The translations under genes were made by a program, and so were the position numbers. A model generated the notes under the pieces. The model made no database searches. It saw only the letters and a list, made by a program, of their open reading frames with translations, and had not been told where the DNA came from. From Pirellulaceae bacterium (lineage in GTDB: Bacteria > Planctomycetota > Planctomycetia > Pirellulales > Pirellulaceae), in the NCBI GenBank assembly GCA_026004795.1, contig BPJV01000006.1:124001-188000 (forward strand): a stretch of DNA of 64,000 bases. The letters are read 5' to 3'. Position 1 is the first letter of the stretch. Each line of letters opens with the position of its first letter. Positions 1 through 8,610 of this stretch are shown one piece after another.

Positions 1-300
1 TCCCTTTGGTCCCCGAGCCGGGAGGGGGCCACATGACGCAGCGGTCCCCCGAGCCGCGAGGCGGGCCACACGACGCAGCTTCACCGGAGAGCCTTGCTGA
101 AAAACCCTCCCCCGGCTGCGCCGACCCCTCCCGTGGGAAAAGTCCGGTTATTGAGTAGCTTTGCAAGTCGTGGTTTTTCCAACGGGAGGGGTAGGGGTGA
201 TTTCGGAACTGCGCCGACCTCTCCCGTCCTTCAAAATGCTCGATTTACGCAAGTTCACCCACAAGCTTCAATGTCACCACGACGGGAGGGGTGAGGAGAT
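1..300 (-). repeat. Partial copy of the long hairpin-rich repeat unit, inverted orientation
   Basis: This stretch has no credible gene. It matches, in reverse complement, the repeat unit found at 3050-3690 and five times at 26990-29860. It carries the same inverted repeat of CCCCTCCCGT(T/G)GGAAAA arms (about 134-200) around a spacer containing the ATTGAGTAGCTTTGCAAGTCG string. It also carries the same flanking elements, such as the GGGGGCCACATGACGCAGCGG-like tracts near its start. Short reading frames here are products of the repeat composition. Confidence 0.85.
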
Positions 301-329
301 TGGGAGCTGTGTCGAGGACTTCCGTTGCA

Positions 330-660
330 GAAGCTTGTTGCCTCGTTGCCTCGTTCCCAGGCTCCGCCTGGGAACGCCCTGCACCAGAGGCTCCGCCTCA
401 CAATCGCTCTTTCATTCGCGTAAAGCCCTACACCAGTAACTCCGCCTCGCGATGTGCAGGCGGAGCCTGCGAGGCATTGGGTTCCCAGGCAGAGCCTGGG
501 AACCAGAGAACCATGAAGCGCTCGAGCCACTGCTTTTTCCTTTCCTCGTTCCCAGGCTCCGCCTGGGAACGCCCTGCATCAGAGACTCTGCCTCACGATC
601 GCCCCTGTCCGCACGCCGTACCAACCGTGCGCCCGCTCGCTGGACATTCCCTACTCGCTA
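330..660. repeat. Cluster of REP-like palindromes upstream of rfbB
   Basis: Three 23-bp palindromes of the form GTTCCCAGG-CTCCG-CCTGGGAAC lie at about 353-375, 481-503 and 548-570; the middle one has a different 5-bp centre. Each can form a 9-bp perfect stem. They are separated by related motifs such as CTCCGCCTC and CGGAGCCTGCGAGG. I see no gene. The same palindromes recur at 2740-3015 and 26260-26740, so they form a dispersed family that brackets the polysaccharide genes. Confidence 0.8.
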
Positions 661-668
661 ACTAACCG

Positions 669-1776
669 ATGACTTCGAACACTCCACAACGCCGCATCCT
701 GGTCACCGGGGGAGCCGGTTTTATCGGCTCGAACCTGGTCCGCTACTTGATCGACCAAGGCCACACGGTCCTGAACGTCGACAAGCTGACCTATGCCGGC
801 AACTTGAACTCGCTGGCCGACATCGCCGATCATCCGCAGTACCAGTTCGCTCAGCGTCGACATCACCGACGAAGCGGCCATCCGCGAGCTGTTTACGGAG
901 TTTCGGCCCGACGCGGTGATGCACCTGGCCGCCGAAAGCCACGTCGACCGGTCGATCGATGGCCCCGACATCTTCATCCACACCAACGTCGTCGGCACGC
1001 TGACCATGCTCAAGGAAGCCCTGCGGTACTGGCAAGGGCTGGACGCCGACGCCCGCGAGGCTTTCCGCTTCCTGCACGTGTCGACCGACGAGGTGTACGG
1101 ATCGCTCAGCGACGATGGCTACTTCACCGAGCAGACCGCCTACGACCCGCACTCGCCCTACTCGGCCAGCAAAGCCGCCTCGGATCACCTGGCCCGAGCC
1201 TGGTTCCACACCTACGGTTTGCCGGTGATGGTCTCCAACTGCTCGAACAACTACGGCCCGTACCAGTTTCCCGAGAAGCTGATTCCGGTGGTGATCCTCA
1301 AGTGCTTGCGCGAGGAGCCGATTCCGGTGTACGGCCGCGGCGAGAACGTTCGCGATTGGCTGTTCGTTGAAGACCACTGCCACGCCTTGGCCACGATCAT
1401 CGACCGCGGGAGTCCCGGCGAGACGTACAACATCGGCGGCAACAACGAGATGCGGAACATCGACCTGGTGCGGCTGCTGTGCCAGTTGCTCGACGAGCTC
1501 TCGCCGCGCCCCAGCGCCGGCGGCACTTCGCCCCCCAGCTACGCCGACCTGATCACCTTCGTCGCCGACCGTCCCGGGCACGACTGGCGGTACGCCATCG
1601 ACGCCAGCAAGATCCGTCGCCAGCTCGGTTGGTCCCCCCGCCACGACCGCCACACCGGATTCCGCAAGACCGTCCAATGGTACCTCGACAACCAATCCTG
1701 GTGGCAACCCATCCTCGACGGAACCTACCGATTGGAACGTCAAGGAACTGGGTTGGCCAAGGGAGGTGAGTCGTGA
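669..1776 (+). CDS. rfbB: dTDP-glucose 4,6-dehydratase, with an apparent one-base frameshift
   Basis: The enzyme converts dTDP-glucose to dTDP-4-keto-6-deoxyglucose, the precursor of rhamnose and of 3-amino-3,6-dideoxyhexoses. The N-terminal frame from ATG 669 shows the NAD-binding GGAGFIGSN loop. The frame from about 856 onward continues with [19 protein letters not shown] and the catalytic YSASK. The two frames join if one base near 851-855 is removed, giving 1107 nt or 368 residues, the normal size for the family. As written, frame 1 would run on as nonsense to 1370. Everything downstream is well conserved, so a recent indel or sequence error is more likely than an old pseudogene. The stop overlaps the next start (GTGA, 1773-1776). 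Confidence 0.93.
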
Positions 1777-2663
1777 TCGTTTTGCTAGGTGGCAGCGGGT
1801 ACGTGGGGACAGCCTTTCGTCGCTTTCTCAAGGCGCAGGAGATTCCCTTTGAAAGCTGGTCTCGGGTCGAAATCGACTACTACGATCCACGGGCCCTTCG
1901 CCAGGCGCTTGAGCGCGTCGGGGCGGAGTTCCTGATCAACTGTGCCGGCTACACGGGCAAACCCAACGTCGACGCGTGCGAGATTCACAAGACCGAATGC
2001 TTGCTCGGCAACGCGGTGCTTCCGGGACTGATTCGGCAGGCATGTGAAGAGGTCGGGTTGCCGTGGGGACATGTCTCCTCCGGCTGCATTTACTCCGGAT
2101 CGAAGGACGGGGGCCAGGGCTTTACCGAAGCAGACCCGCCGAACTTCTGTTTTCGCACGAATAATTGCAGTTGGTACTCCGGATGCAAGGCGCTGGGGGA
2201 AGAATGCCTGGCCGATGCCGACAATGTGTACGTCTGGCGGTTGCGGATTCCGTTCGACCATCGCGACAGTCCGCGAAACTACTTGAGCAAAGTGATGCGG
2301 TACGACCGCTTGCTCGATGCAGCCAACTCGCTGTCCCACTTGGACGACTTCGTAGCCGCCTGCTGGCACACCTGGAGCCGTCGAGCGCCGGCAGGAATCT
2401 ACAATTGCACCAACACCGGCTACACCACCACGCGGGATGTCGTTCAGTGGATCCAGGAAGAATTGGGGATCGAGCGCGAGTTTCGTTTTTTTGCGAACGA
2501 GGCCGAGTTCATGCAACTGGGCCAGCACACGCCGCGCAGCAACTGCATCCTGGACAACGCGAAGCTGCGTAGCACGGGATTCGACATGCCCACCGTTGAA
2601 CAAGCCGTTCGGCGTGCCCTGCGCCAGTGGCAATGGGACAACAAACTGGCCGCTGTAAGCTGA
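1773..2663 (+). CDS. RmlD-like sugar-nucleotide reductase/epimerase (SDR)
   Basis: This is a 296-residue extended short-chain dehydrogenase. The Rossmann motif GGSGYVG lies at residues 6-12, NCAGYT near 55, SSGCIYSG near 103 and the catalytic YSGCK near 134. It resembles dTDP-4-dehydrorhamnose reductases and the plant-type nucleotide-rhamnose synthase reductase domain. It starts at GTG 1773, overlapping the rfbB stop by 4 bp, so the two are translationally coupled and it should act on an rfbB-derived keto-sugar. No rfbC epimerase is visible in the window, so rhamnose synthesis is not proven. The exact product (rhamnose or another 6-deoxyhexose) is open. Confidence 0.75.
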   Translation: MIVLLGGSGYVGTAFRRFLKAQEIPFESWSRVEIDYYDPRALRQALERVGAEFLINCAGYTGKPNVDACEIHKTECLLGNAVLPGLIRQACEEVGLPWGHVSSGCIYSGSKDGGQGFTEADPPNFCFRTNNCSWYSGCKALGEECLADADNVYVWRLRIPFDHRDSPRNYLSKVMRYDRLLDAANSLSHLDDFVAACWHTWSRRAPAGIYNCTNTGYTTTRDVVQWIQEELGIEREFRFFANEAEFMQLGQHTPRSNCILDNAKLRSTGFDMPTVEQAVRRALRQWQWDNKLAAVS

Positions 2664-2668
2664 GAGCT

Positions 2669-2748
2669 CATCGACCATGACCCTACCTCGTGAAGGCATC
2701 GTTTCAGCGGGCGGTTCAGCGAAGCGGATGCCCCCAATCGCTTCCTAG
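2669..2748 (+). pseudogene. Remnant of an rfbA 5' end
   Basis: Starting six bases after the SDR stop, this stretch matches the beginning of the intact rfbA at 3795-3853 in about 49 of 59 positions without gaps, including the CATCGACC leader. It translates as MTLPREGIVSAGGSAKR..., against [17 protein letters not shown] in the intact gene, so the nucleotide-binding loop is recognisable. It then hits TAG at 2746-2748. Homology breaks off there and REP-like palindromes begin at once. It sits where the third gene of an rfbB-SDR-rfbA operon would start, so it looks like the original rfbA start, cut by an insertion. Confidence 0.8.
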
Positions 2749-3030
2749 TTCCCTGGCTCCGCCTGGGAACCCGATGCTCTGCAGGCTCCGCCTGCTCATC
2801 ACAAGACCAAAGCCTGGAATGCATTCCGTTTCCAACGAGAACGATCACGAGTTCCTGGTTTCCTGGTTCCCTGGCTCTGCCTGGGAACCCGCTGCCCTGC
2901 AGGCTCCGCCTGCTGATCGCAAGACAGAGCCTCCAATGCATTCCGTTCCTAACAGGAACGTTCGCGAGGCAGAGCCTCTGGCGCAGTGCGTTCCCAGGCG
3001 GAGCCTAGGAACGAGGAAACGAGGAAAGCT
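2740..3030. repeat. REP-like palindrome cluster downstream of the rfbA remnant
   Basis: Imperfect copies of the GTTCCCAGGCTCCGCCTGGGAAC family lie at about 2748-2771, 2868-2891 and 2990-3012. Between them are GCAGGCTCCGCCTGC palindromes at about 2783 and 2908. No gene is seen. Confidence 0.75.
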
Positions 3031-3049
3031 TGTGGGTGAACTTGCGTAA

Positions 3050-3690
3050 ATCGAGCATTTCGAAGGGCGGGAGGGATCGGCGCAGCTCCAAAAATTACCC
3101 TTACCCCTCCCGTTGGAAAAACTACGACTTGCCAAGCTGCTCAATAACCGGACTTTTCCAACGGGAGGGGTCGGCGCAGCCGGGGGGAGGGCTCTTCGGC
3201 ACGACTTTCGGGCGAAACGGAGTTTGTGGCCCCCTCGCGGCTCGGGGACCGCTGCGTCGTGTGGCCCCCTCCCGGCTCGGGCATAGTTGGTGAGGCATCG
3301 CTTGGTGGTGGTTTCTGCGCCGGCTCGCTTGGATCCTGTGGTGGTAATTCCCGAGCCGACCTCCCCCGTGAGGCGGGAAGGTGGGGTGGACGAAATGCCT
3401 GTGTTGGTATTCGCCTCACGGGGGAGGTGGGGAAGAAGGCGTTGATGGATCAGCGCGGATTAGGTCCGTGATGGTGTTCGCCTCACGGGGGAGGTGAGGA
3501 AGAAGGCGACAGCTGTGAGACGCCCTAGCATAAGGCAACGCACGAGGTGAGCATTCCAAGTCTTCCCACCCCTCCCGTTGGAAAAACCGCGAATCGCCGA
3601 GCTACTCAATAACCGGACTTTTCCAACGGGAGGGGTCGGGCGCAGCCGGGGGAGGGCTCTTCCCCCCACGCCGCGTCGCGTATTCCTGCC
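3050..3690 (+). repeat. Single dispersed copy of the ~621-bp hairpin repeat unit
   Basis: This carries the same ordered elements as the tandem array at 26990-29860. A first inverted repeat with CCCCTCCCGTTGGAAAA arms lies at about 3104-3168, then a CCCGGCTCGGG tract, then a second inverted repeat with CCTCCCCCGTGAGGCG arms (about 3361-3428), the CAGCTGTGAGACGCC string, and a second CCCCTCCCGTTGGAAAA hairpin near 3570-3636. Compared with the full units it lacks roughly 80 bp after GGTCCGTGATGGTG. No credible gene lies here. Confidence 0.85.
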
Positions 3691-3802
3691 CACCTGTCGG
3701 CGACGTTAGCAACTTGCCTGACATCCTGACATGGCGAACAGCTCCCGCAAACTTGATCGCTGCCAGGAACAACCCCCTCGCGACTCTTTGGCCACATCGA
3801 CC

Positions 3803-4678
3803 ATGACACTACCTCGTAAAGGCATCATTCTGGCAGGCGGTTCAGGAACGCGGCTGTACCCGATCACGCGGGTGGTCAGCAAACAGCTGCTGCCGGTCTA
3901 CGACAAACCGATGATCTACTACCCGCTGTCCGTCCTCATGCTGGCCGGAATCCGCGAGATTTTGATCATCACTACGCCGCAGGATCAGGACGCATTCCGA
4001 CGGCTGCTGGGCGACGGCAGCCAGTGGGGCATTTCGCTGCAGTACGCGGCGCAGCCCCGGCCGGAGGGGCTGGCCCAAGCCTTCATCATCGGCCGCGAGT
4101 TTGTGGGCAACCATCCGTCGTGTTTGATCCTTGGCGACAATATTTTTTATGGCCATGGTCTACCGCAACGGCTGAAGGCGGCCAACGAACGGTCGACCGG
4201 AGCGACCGTGTTCGGGTACTACGTGCACGATCCGCAGCGGTACGGTGTCGTCGCTTTTGATGACCAAGGCCGGGCAACCAGCATCGAAGAAAAACCGGTC
4301 CAGCCGAAATCGAACTACGCCGTGACCGGCCTCTATTTTTACGACAACGACGTGCTCGACATTGCCGCGTCGTTGAAACCGTCGGCCCGCGGCGAGCTGG
4401 AAATTACGGACGTCAATCGGGTTTATTTGGAGCGTGGCCAGCTGCACGTCGAACTCCTTGGCCGCGGCTTTGCCTGGCTCGACACCGGCACGCACGATTC
4501 GTTGCAACAAGCCTCCGCGTTTGTTCAAGTCATCGAGTCGCGGCAAGCCCTCAAGATCGCTTGTCCCGAAGAGATCGCCTACCGTGCCGGTTGGATCGAC
4601 GCCGACCAAGTCGCCACCATCGCCGCCACTATGCCCAACAGCGATTATGGGAATTATCTCCATCGGTTGATTGGATGA
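3803..4678 (+). CDS. rfbA: Glucose-1-phosphate thymidylyltransferase
   Basis: The enzyme joins glucose-1-phosphate and dTTP to make dTDP-glucose, the substrate of rfbB. The protein is 291 residues from ATG 3803, the normal family length. It has the nucleotidyltransferase signature [12 protein letters not shown] at about 12-23, [18 protein letters not shown] soon after, the metal-binding LGDNIFYG near 112, EEKP near 165 and [12 protein letters not shown] near 225. The longer frame from 3731 is rejected: the decayed copy at 2669 matches from just before ATG 3803, and the family starts there. It supplies both the rhamnose-type and the amino-deoxyhexose branches of this locus. It is flanked by fragments of a second, diverged rfbA. 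Confidence 0.96.
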   Translation: MTLPRKGIILAGGSGTRLYPITRVVSKQLLPVYDKPMIYYPLSVLMLAGIREILIITTPQDQDAFRRLLGDGSQWGISLQYAAQPRPEGLAQAFIIGREFVGNHPSCLILGDNIFYGHGLPQRLKAANERSTGATVFGYYVHDPQRYGVVAFDDQGRATSIEEKPVQPKSNYAVTGLYFYDNDVLDIAASLKPSARGELEITDVNRVYLERGQLHVELLGRGFAWLDTGTHDSLQQASAFVQVIESRQALKIACPEEIAYRAGWIDADQVATIAATMPNSDYGNYLHRLIG

Positions 4679-4745
4679 GCCTCGTTGTGTTCCGGCGTCG
4701 TGGCGTGCCACGTGGTGCCTCGCCCTTGGTGCTCAAGTTGTACAA

Positions 4746-5814
4746 ATGAATCGAAAACGATATGAGTGGCTTGAAGTAGGACGGGGAATCGCCGCGATTT
4801 GGGTCGTACTGCATCATTGTGACCAGAGCTTCAACGCCTTCATGGCGGCCCCCGGTAACCGACCGAGTTTATTGGTGAATGGTTATCTTGGAGTCGATTT
4901 CTTCTTTATTCTATCAGGCTTCATCATCGCCTATTCAACGCAGCAGTTACAAAGTCGCGGGGGGGGGGGGGGGGGGGGGGTTAAACAATATGCGCTGTCG
5001 CGGATAACGCGGATATACATTCCGTATCTTCCTATTGGACTGGACGATGCTTCTTTTCTATTCTTTGTTTCCAGTCGTTAGTGCAGGCGATCGAAATATT
5101 GGGGTGGTATCATCTTTGTTTTTATGGCCTTCAAATAACCCGCCCGCCCTGTCCGTGGCATGGACATTGATTCATGAAATGGTGTTTTACACCATCTTTT
5201 CGTTCTTCTTTCTGAGCCGCCGGCTGCTGAATTTCCTACTGATCCTATGGGGCGTCACCATAGTGACACTTCATTTGGCCGATGTCGATTTCCCTCGTGC
5301 AGTCAACTATGTAATGTCTCCGCTGAATTTGGATTTCATTCTCGGGATTTGTATTTTTCATGTTAGGGAGATGCTTGCACGGAGTAAGGCGGATTACGTG
5401 ACGACAGGCGCGTTGATTATTGGGGTGGCCATCGTGTGGTGGAACGCGTCAACATGGGTCCCCAGTCGTGTCCTGGCATCGATAGGTTTCGGTCTTTTGC
5501 TGTTCGCGGTAACACTTCCCCCAATTCAAAAGATCACGGCACCGCGCGTACTGACCATTTTGGGTTCCGCATCGTATTCCATTTATCTTGTACACAATCC
5601 GGCACTATCGGCCCTTGCTAGAATCTGGACACGGATTGGCGAGCCACTTTCGCCGGGGATCGGTTACGCGTTCTTATCCCTACTAGCCATAACAATGGGG
5701 CTGTTGTACTGGTGGACGTACGAACAACCGGCAGTGGCATGGGTTAAGTCGATGGCGACGGGACGTAGTGGGATGAAGGAACGCAAGAGGTTACTTGAGC
5801 TTCCCAATTCTTGA
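4746..5814 (+). CDS. Acyltransferase 3 family membrane O-acyltransferase, with a 22-G tract and one frameshift
   Basis: This is a membrane enzyme that typically O-acetylates surface sugars (OafA/WecH-type). The N-terminal part has YEWLEVGRGIAAIWVVLHH, the usual start with the conserved His, then GYLGVDFFFILSGFII. The C-terminal part has ALSVAWTLIHEMVFY, several hydrophobic helices and the late SYSIYLVHNP motif. An unbroken run of 22 G (4959-4980) encodes seven Gly after QLQSR and keeps the frame. A separate extra base near 5042 then breaks the frame; removing it joins YLPIGL to TMLLFYSLFP and gives 355 residues, normal for the family. As written the product stops at 5081. Base composition is lower in GC than rfbA. 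Confidence 0.85.
4959..4980 (+). repeat. Homopolymer of 22 G inside the acyltransferase gene
   Basis: This is an uninterrupted poly-G run in coding sequence, read as seven Gly codons plus the first base of a Val codon. It lies at the junction after the second membrane segment, where the family normally has a cytoplasmic loop. Tracts of this kind are classic slipped-strand mispairing sites. They are also classic assembly artefacts. Confidence 0.95.
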
Positions 5815-5867
5815 CCGATTCATCGCGTGCAAATTTGTGCCGATCCGATATGTTCGCAGTTTCAGTT

Positions 5868-5927
5868 ATCGCCGCCACCATGCCCAATAGCGATTATGGA
5901 AATTATCTCTAGCGTTTGATTGGATGA
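5868..5927 (+). pseudogene. Remnant of an rfbA 3' end
   Basis: These 60 bp align without gaps to the last 60 bp of the intact rfbA (4619-4678), with 54 identities. Read in the rfbA frame they give [14 protein letters not shown], then TAG, then RLIG and the native TGA. Most differences are third-position changes, which means this copy diverged as a functional gene before it was broken. Together with the 5' fragment at 2669-2748 it frames the inserted segment. The rest of the 5815-6092 gap holds no gene that I can support. Confidence 0.85.
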
Positions 5928-6092
5928 GTCCAGGTAGCAACGCGAAATCGCTTTTTTCTGACTTGTCCTCCGGTCTGAATTAGTGAACTTTAGGGATTTA
6001 GATGGCATCAAACCGAACGCTAGTCATCTATCGAGTACCCATCTGTTCATAGCCTGTTCATAGCCGAATCCGAACGTCGTAATCACACCGGA

Positions 6093-6554
6093 ATGCACTC
6101 ACCTCCCATGATTCACCCGTTGGCCGATGTAAAGGCGGAAGAAATCGGTTGCGGAACCAAGATTTGGCAGTTTTGCGTTGTTCTGCAGGGGGCGAAAATC
6201 GGATCCGATTGCAATATTTGTTCCCACTGCTTTATCGAGAGTGATGTCATTGTTGGCGATCGGGTCACGATCAAGAACGGAGTTCAGCTGTGGAACGGGA
6301 CGCGGATTGAAAACGACGTTTTCATCGGCCCGAACGCGACCTTCACCAATGACAAATATCCACGAAGCAAGAACCACGATTTCGACTGCCTGGGCGTCAT
6401 CGTGCGACAGGGGGCTTCGATTGGTGCGGGAGCGGTTATCCTTCCTGGTATTGAAATTGGCGCGAATGCAATCGTCGGTGCCGGTGCGGTTGTGACAGAA
6501 GACGTCGCTGCGGACGCAACGGTGGTAGGTAATCCAGCAAGAAGAATCCGATGA
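6093..6554 (+). CDS. Sugar N-acetyltransferase, left-handed beta-helix (FdtC/QdtC-like)
   Basis: A 153-residue protein made almost entirely of hexapeptide repeats (for example [20 protein letters not shown] and [14 protein letters not shown]), ending in [10 protein letters not shown], the usual end of nucleotide-sugar N-acyltransferases. It resembles the enzymes that acetylate the 3-amino group of dTDP-3-amino-3,6-dideoxyhexoses (known for FdtC and WbpD-like proteins). The following two genes, a 3,4-ketoisomerase and a PLP aminotransferase, are the two preceding steps of that pathway. An alternative ATG at 6108 (MIHPLADV) is equally plausible. The stop overlaps the next start (ATGA). Confidence 0.82.
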   Translation: MHSPPMIHPLADVKAEEIGCGTKIWQFCVVLQGAKIGSDCNICSHCFIESDVIVGDRVTIKNGVQLWNGTRIENDVFIGPNATFTNDKYPRSKNHDFDCLGVIVRQGASIGAGAVILPGIEIGANAIVGAGAVVTEDVAADATVVGNPARRIR

Positions 6555-6961
6555 ATATCGGCCGTTGCGGAATTATCGATCTACCCAAAATCGAAGATGC
6601 GCGTGGCAACCTGACATTTATTGAAGGTGGCCGCCATGTGCCATTCGATATCAAGCGAGTCTATTACCTTTACGACGTTCCCGGTGGAGCAGAGCGCGGC
6701 GGACATGCTCATAAAGAACTGGAGCAGTTGATCGTCGCCATGGCAGGTAGCTTTGATGTTGTGCTTAATGACGGAAAAGAAACGAAGCGTTTTCATCTAA
6801 ATCGTTCCTACTATGGGCTTTACGTGTGCCCGATGATCTGGCGGGAGCTGGATAATTTCTCTTCGGGTTCGGTGTGCATGGTATTGGCATCGAATCTCTA
6901 CGACGAGAACGACTATTTCCGTAATTATCAGCAGTACCTTGAAGCGCTGAGGGCTGGTTAG
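6551..6961 (+). CDS. dTDP-4-keto-6-deoxyglucose 3,4-ketoisomerase (FdtA/QdtA family)
   Basis: A 136-residue cupin of the WxcM-like family. It shifts the keto group of the rfbB product from C4 to C3. Diagnostic segments are the RGNLTFIE start, [26 protein letters not shown] with the metal/catalytic His residues, and [12 protein letters not shown]. In characterised enzymes two positions are reported to set product stereochemistry: QdtA has Tyr and Arg, FdtA has Arg and His. Here the aligned residues seem to be Arg (ARGNL, residue 18) and Arg (IWREL), a mixed pattern, so I cannot say whether the sugar has galacto (Fuc3NAc) or gluco (Qui3NAc) configuration. It overlaps its neighbours on both sides. 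Confidence 0.9.
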   Translation: MNIGRCGIIDLPKIEDARGNLTFIEGGRHVPFDIKRVYYLYDVPGGAERGGHAHKELEQLIVAMAGSFDVVLNDGKETKRFHLNRSYYGLYVCPMIWRELDNFSSGSVCMVLASNLYDENDYFRNYQQYLEALRAG

Positions 6962-8085
6962 TGCTGATTCCATTTTTGGATCTACAGGCCGCTTACCGCG
7001 AACTCAAGGATGAGATCGATGCGGCAGTCGCTCGGGTGCTGAACAGCGGCTGGTACATCCTGGGCGAGGAGGTGGAGGCATTCGAGGCCGAGTGGGCGGC
7101 TTATTGCGAGGCCGATTACGCCGTAGGTGTGGCCAACGGGCTCGACGCGTTAACTCTCGCCCTGCGGGCGCTGGATATCGGGCCGGGCGATGAAGTGATC
7201 GTTCCGTCGAACACCTATATCGCTACCTGGCTTGCCGTATCGGCCGTTGGTGCGACGCCCGTTCCAGTAGAACCCGACCCCGCGACCTACAACATCGATC
7301 CACGCCGTATCGACGCGGCTGTCACGCCACGAACACGTGCGCTTCTGCCCGTACACCTTTATGGCCAGCCGGCGGACCTGGATCCCATCCTGGCCACTGC
7401 GCGCAAGCACGGCCTGGCGGTCGTGGAAGACGCCGCGCAGGCGCATGGAGCACGGTACAAAGGGCGCCGCATCGGCGGCCACGGCGACGTTGTCTGCTGG
7501 AGCTTTTACCCGGGAAAGAATCTTGGTGCCATGGGAGATGGCGGCGCCATCACCACCAACCGCGCCGATCTGGCCGACCGCATTCGCGTGCTTCGCAATT
7601 ACGGCAGCCGTGAAAAATACGTCAACGAGGTCAAGGGAGTGAACAGTCGGCTCGATCCGCTGCAAGCGGCAATCCTGCGCGTGAAGCTCCAACACCTCGA
7701 CGCCTGGACCGAGCGCCGCCGTGCGATTGCACGAGCCTACTCGGAAGGGCTGCGAGACACGGACCTGACCTTGCCGCAAGTGCCCGACTGGGCCGAACCC
7801 GTTTGGCATCTGTACGTCGTCCGTTCGCCCAAGCGCGACAAGCTTCAGGCGCAACTGACCCAGGCCGGCATCGGCACGCTGATCCACTATCCCATACCGC
7901 CCCACATGCAAGCCGCCTACGCCGAACTCGGCATCGCCCCTGATGCTCTCCCAATCGCCCGTGATCTGGCCCGTAGTGTCCTGAGCCTTCCCATGGGACC
8001 GCATATGCAAGAGCAGCAGAGTACAGTCGTTCTCGACATTGTAGTGGGCTCCGCTGCTGTAGGCCCTATCGGACGGAGCCGATGA
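6961..8085 (+). CDS. DegT/DnrJ/EryC1 PLP aminotransferase (FdtB/QdtB-like)
   Basis: A 374-residue sugar aminotransferase that would convert the 3-keto sugar to the 3-amino sugar. It begins [18 protein letters not shown], as FdtB-type enzymes do. It has [16 protein letters not shown], the PLP-contacting [15 protein letters not shown], and [16 protein letters not shown] with the Schiff-base Lys, followed by [24 protein letters not shown] 6961 overlaps the ketoisomerase TAG by one base. The last 20 or so residues (after [11 protein letters not shown]) are less typical of the family. Confidence 0.92.
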   Translation: MLIPFLDLQAAYRELKDEIDAAVARVLNSGWYILGEEVEAFEAEWAAYCEADYAVGVANGLDALTLALRALDIGPGDEVIVPSNTYIATWLAVSAVGATPVPVEPDPATYNIDPRRIDAAVTPRTRALLPVHLYGQPADLDPILATARKHGLAVVEDAAQAHGARYKGRRIGGHGDVVCWSFYPGKNLGAMGDGGAITTNRADLADRIRVLRNYGSREKYVNEVKGVNSRLDPLQAAILRVKLQHLDAWTERRRAIARAYSEGLRDTDLTLPQVPDWAEPVWHLYVVRSPKRDKLQAQLTQAGIGTLIHYPIPPHMQAAYAELGIAPDALPIARDLARSVLSLPMGPHMQEQQSTVVLDIVVGSAAVGPIGRSR

Positions 8086-8114
8086 TCGTACGGCTGCTAT
8101 CTGTCTACCCCAGA

Positions 8115-8607
8115 ATGAGAATGAGGTTGTTGGCGTGGCGCTTCGCCAGCGTCGGCCGCCGCGCCAGCCTGGGGGCGAATGTTCGCAATCGCCGGCCAGA
8201 CAAGGGTCTATCTGGGCGATCGAAGTACCATTCGTAGGGGAGTAATCCTCGGTGGGAATGGTGAGATCTGGATTGGCACTCGAACTGTGATCAACGAAGG
8301 CAGCATTATCGCAGCCGTCGAGAGAGTGACGATTGGTGACGACGTGATGATCGCTCCACGGGTCTATATCCTGGACGTCGATCACCGTTTTGACAGACGT
8401 GATATTCCGATTTCGCAACAAGGTTACATTACATCACCAGTCACAATAGGGAACGGAGTTTGGATCGGAACTGGGGCAGTAATCACGCGAGGAGTCAATA
8501 TCGGTGAGGGGGCAATCGTGGGCGCCAACAGCGTGGTGACGAAGGATGTCGCGCCTTACATGATCGTCGGTGGCGTACCAGCACGGAAGATTCGCGAGCG
8601 TCCCTGA
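8115..8607 (+). CDS. Hexapeptide-repeat sugar O-acetyltransferase, with an apparent one-base frameshift
   Basis: An acyltransferase of the left-handed beta-helix class related to WcaF/WbbJ. The frame from ATG 8115 reads [21 protein letters not shown], a typical amphipathic start. The conserved body then continues in the next frame ([45 protein letters not shown]). Removing one A at 8187-8188 joins them into 163 residues. The short open frame alone would start at ATG 8179. A His-containing segment ([10 protein letters not shown]) supplies the probable catalytic base. The acceptor is unknown; it probably decorates the same polysaccharide. Confidence 0.8.
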
Positions 8608-8610
8608 ACG

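Noticed and set aside
7150-8421. 423-residue minus-strand frame
   Set aside because: It is antisense to the aminotransferase and acetyltransferase and is explained by GC-rich third positions of the plus-strand genes.
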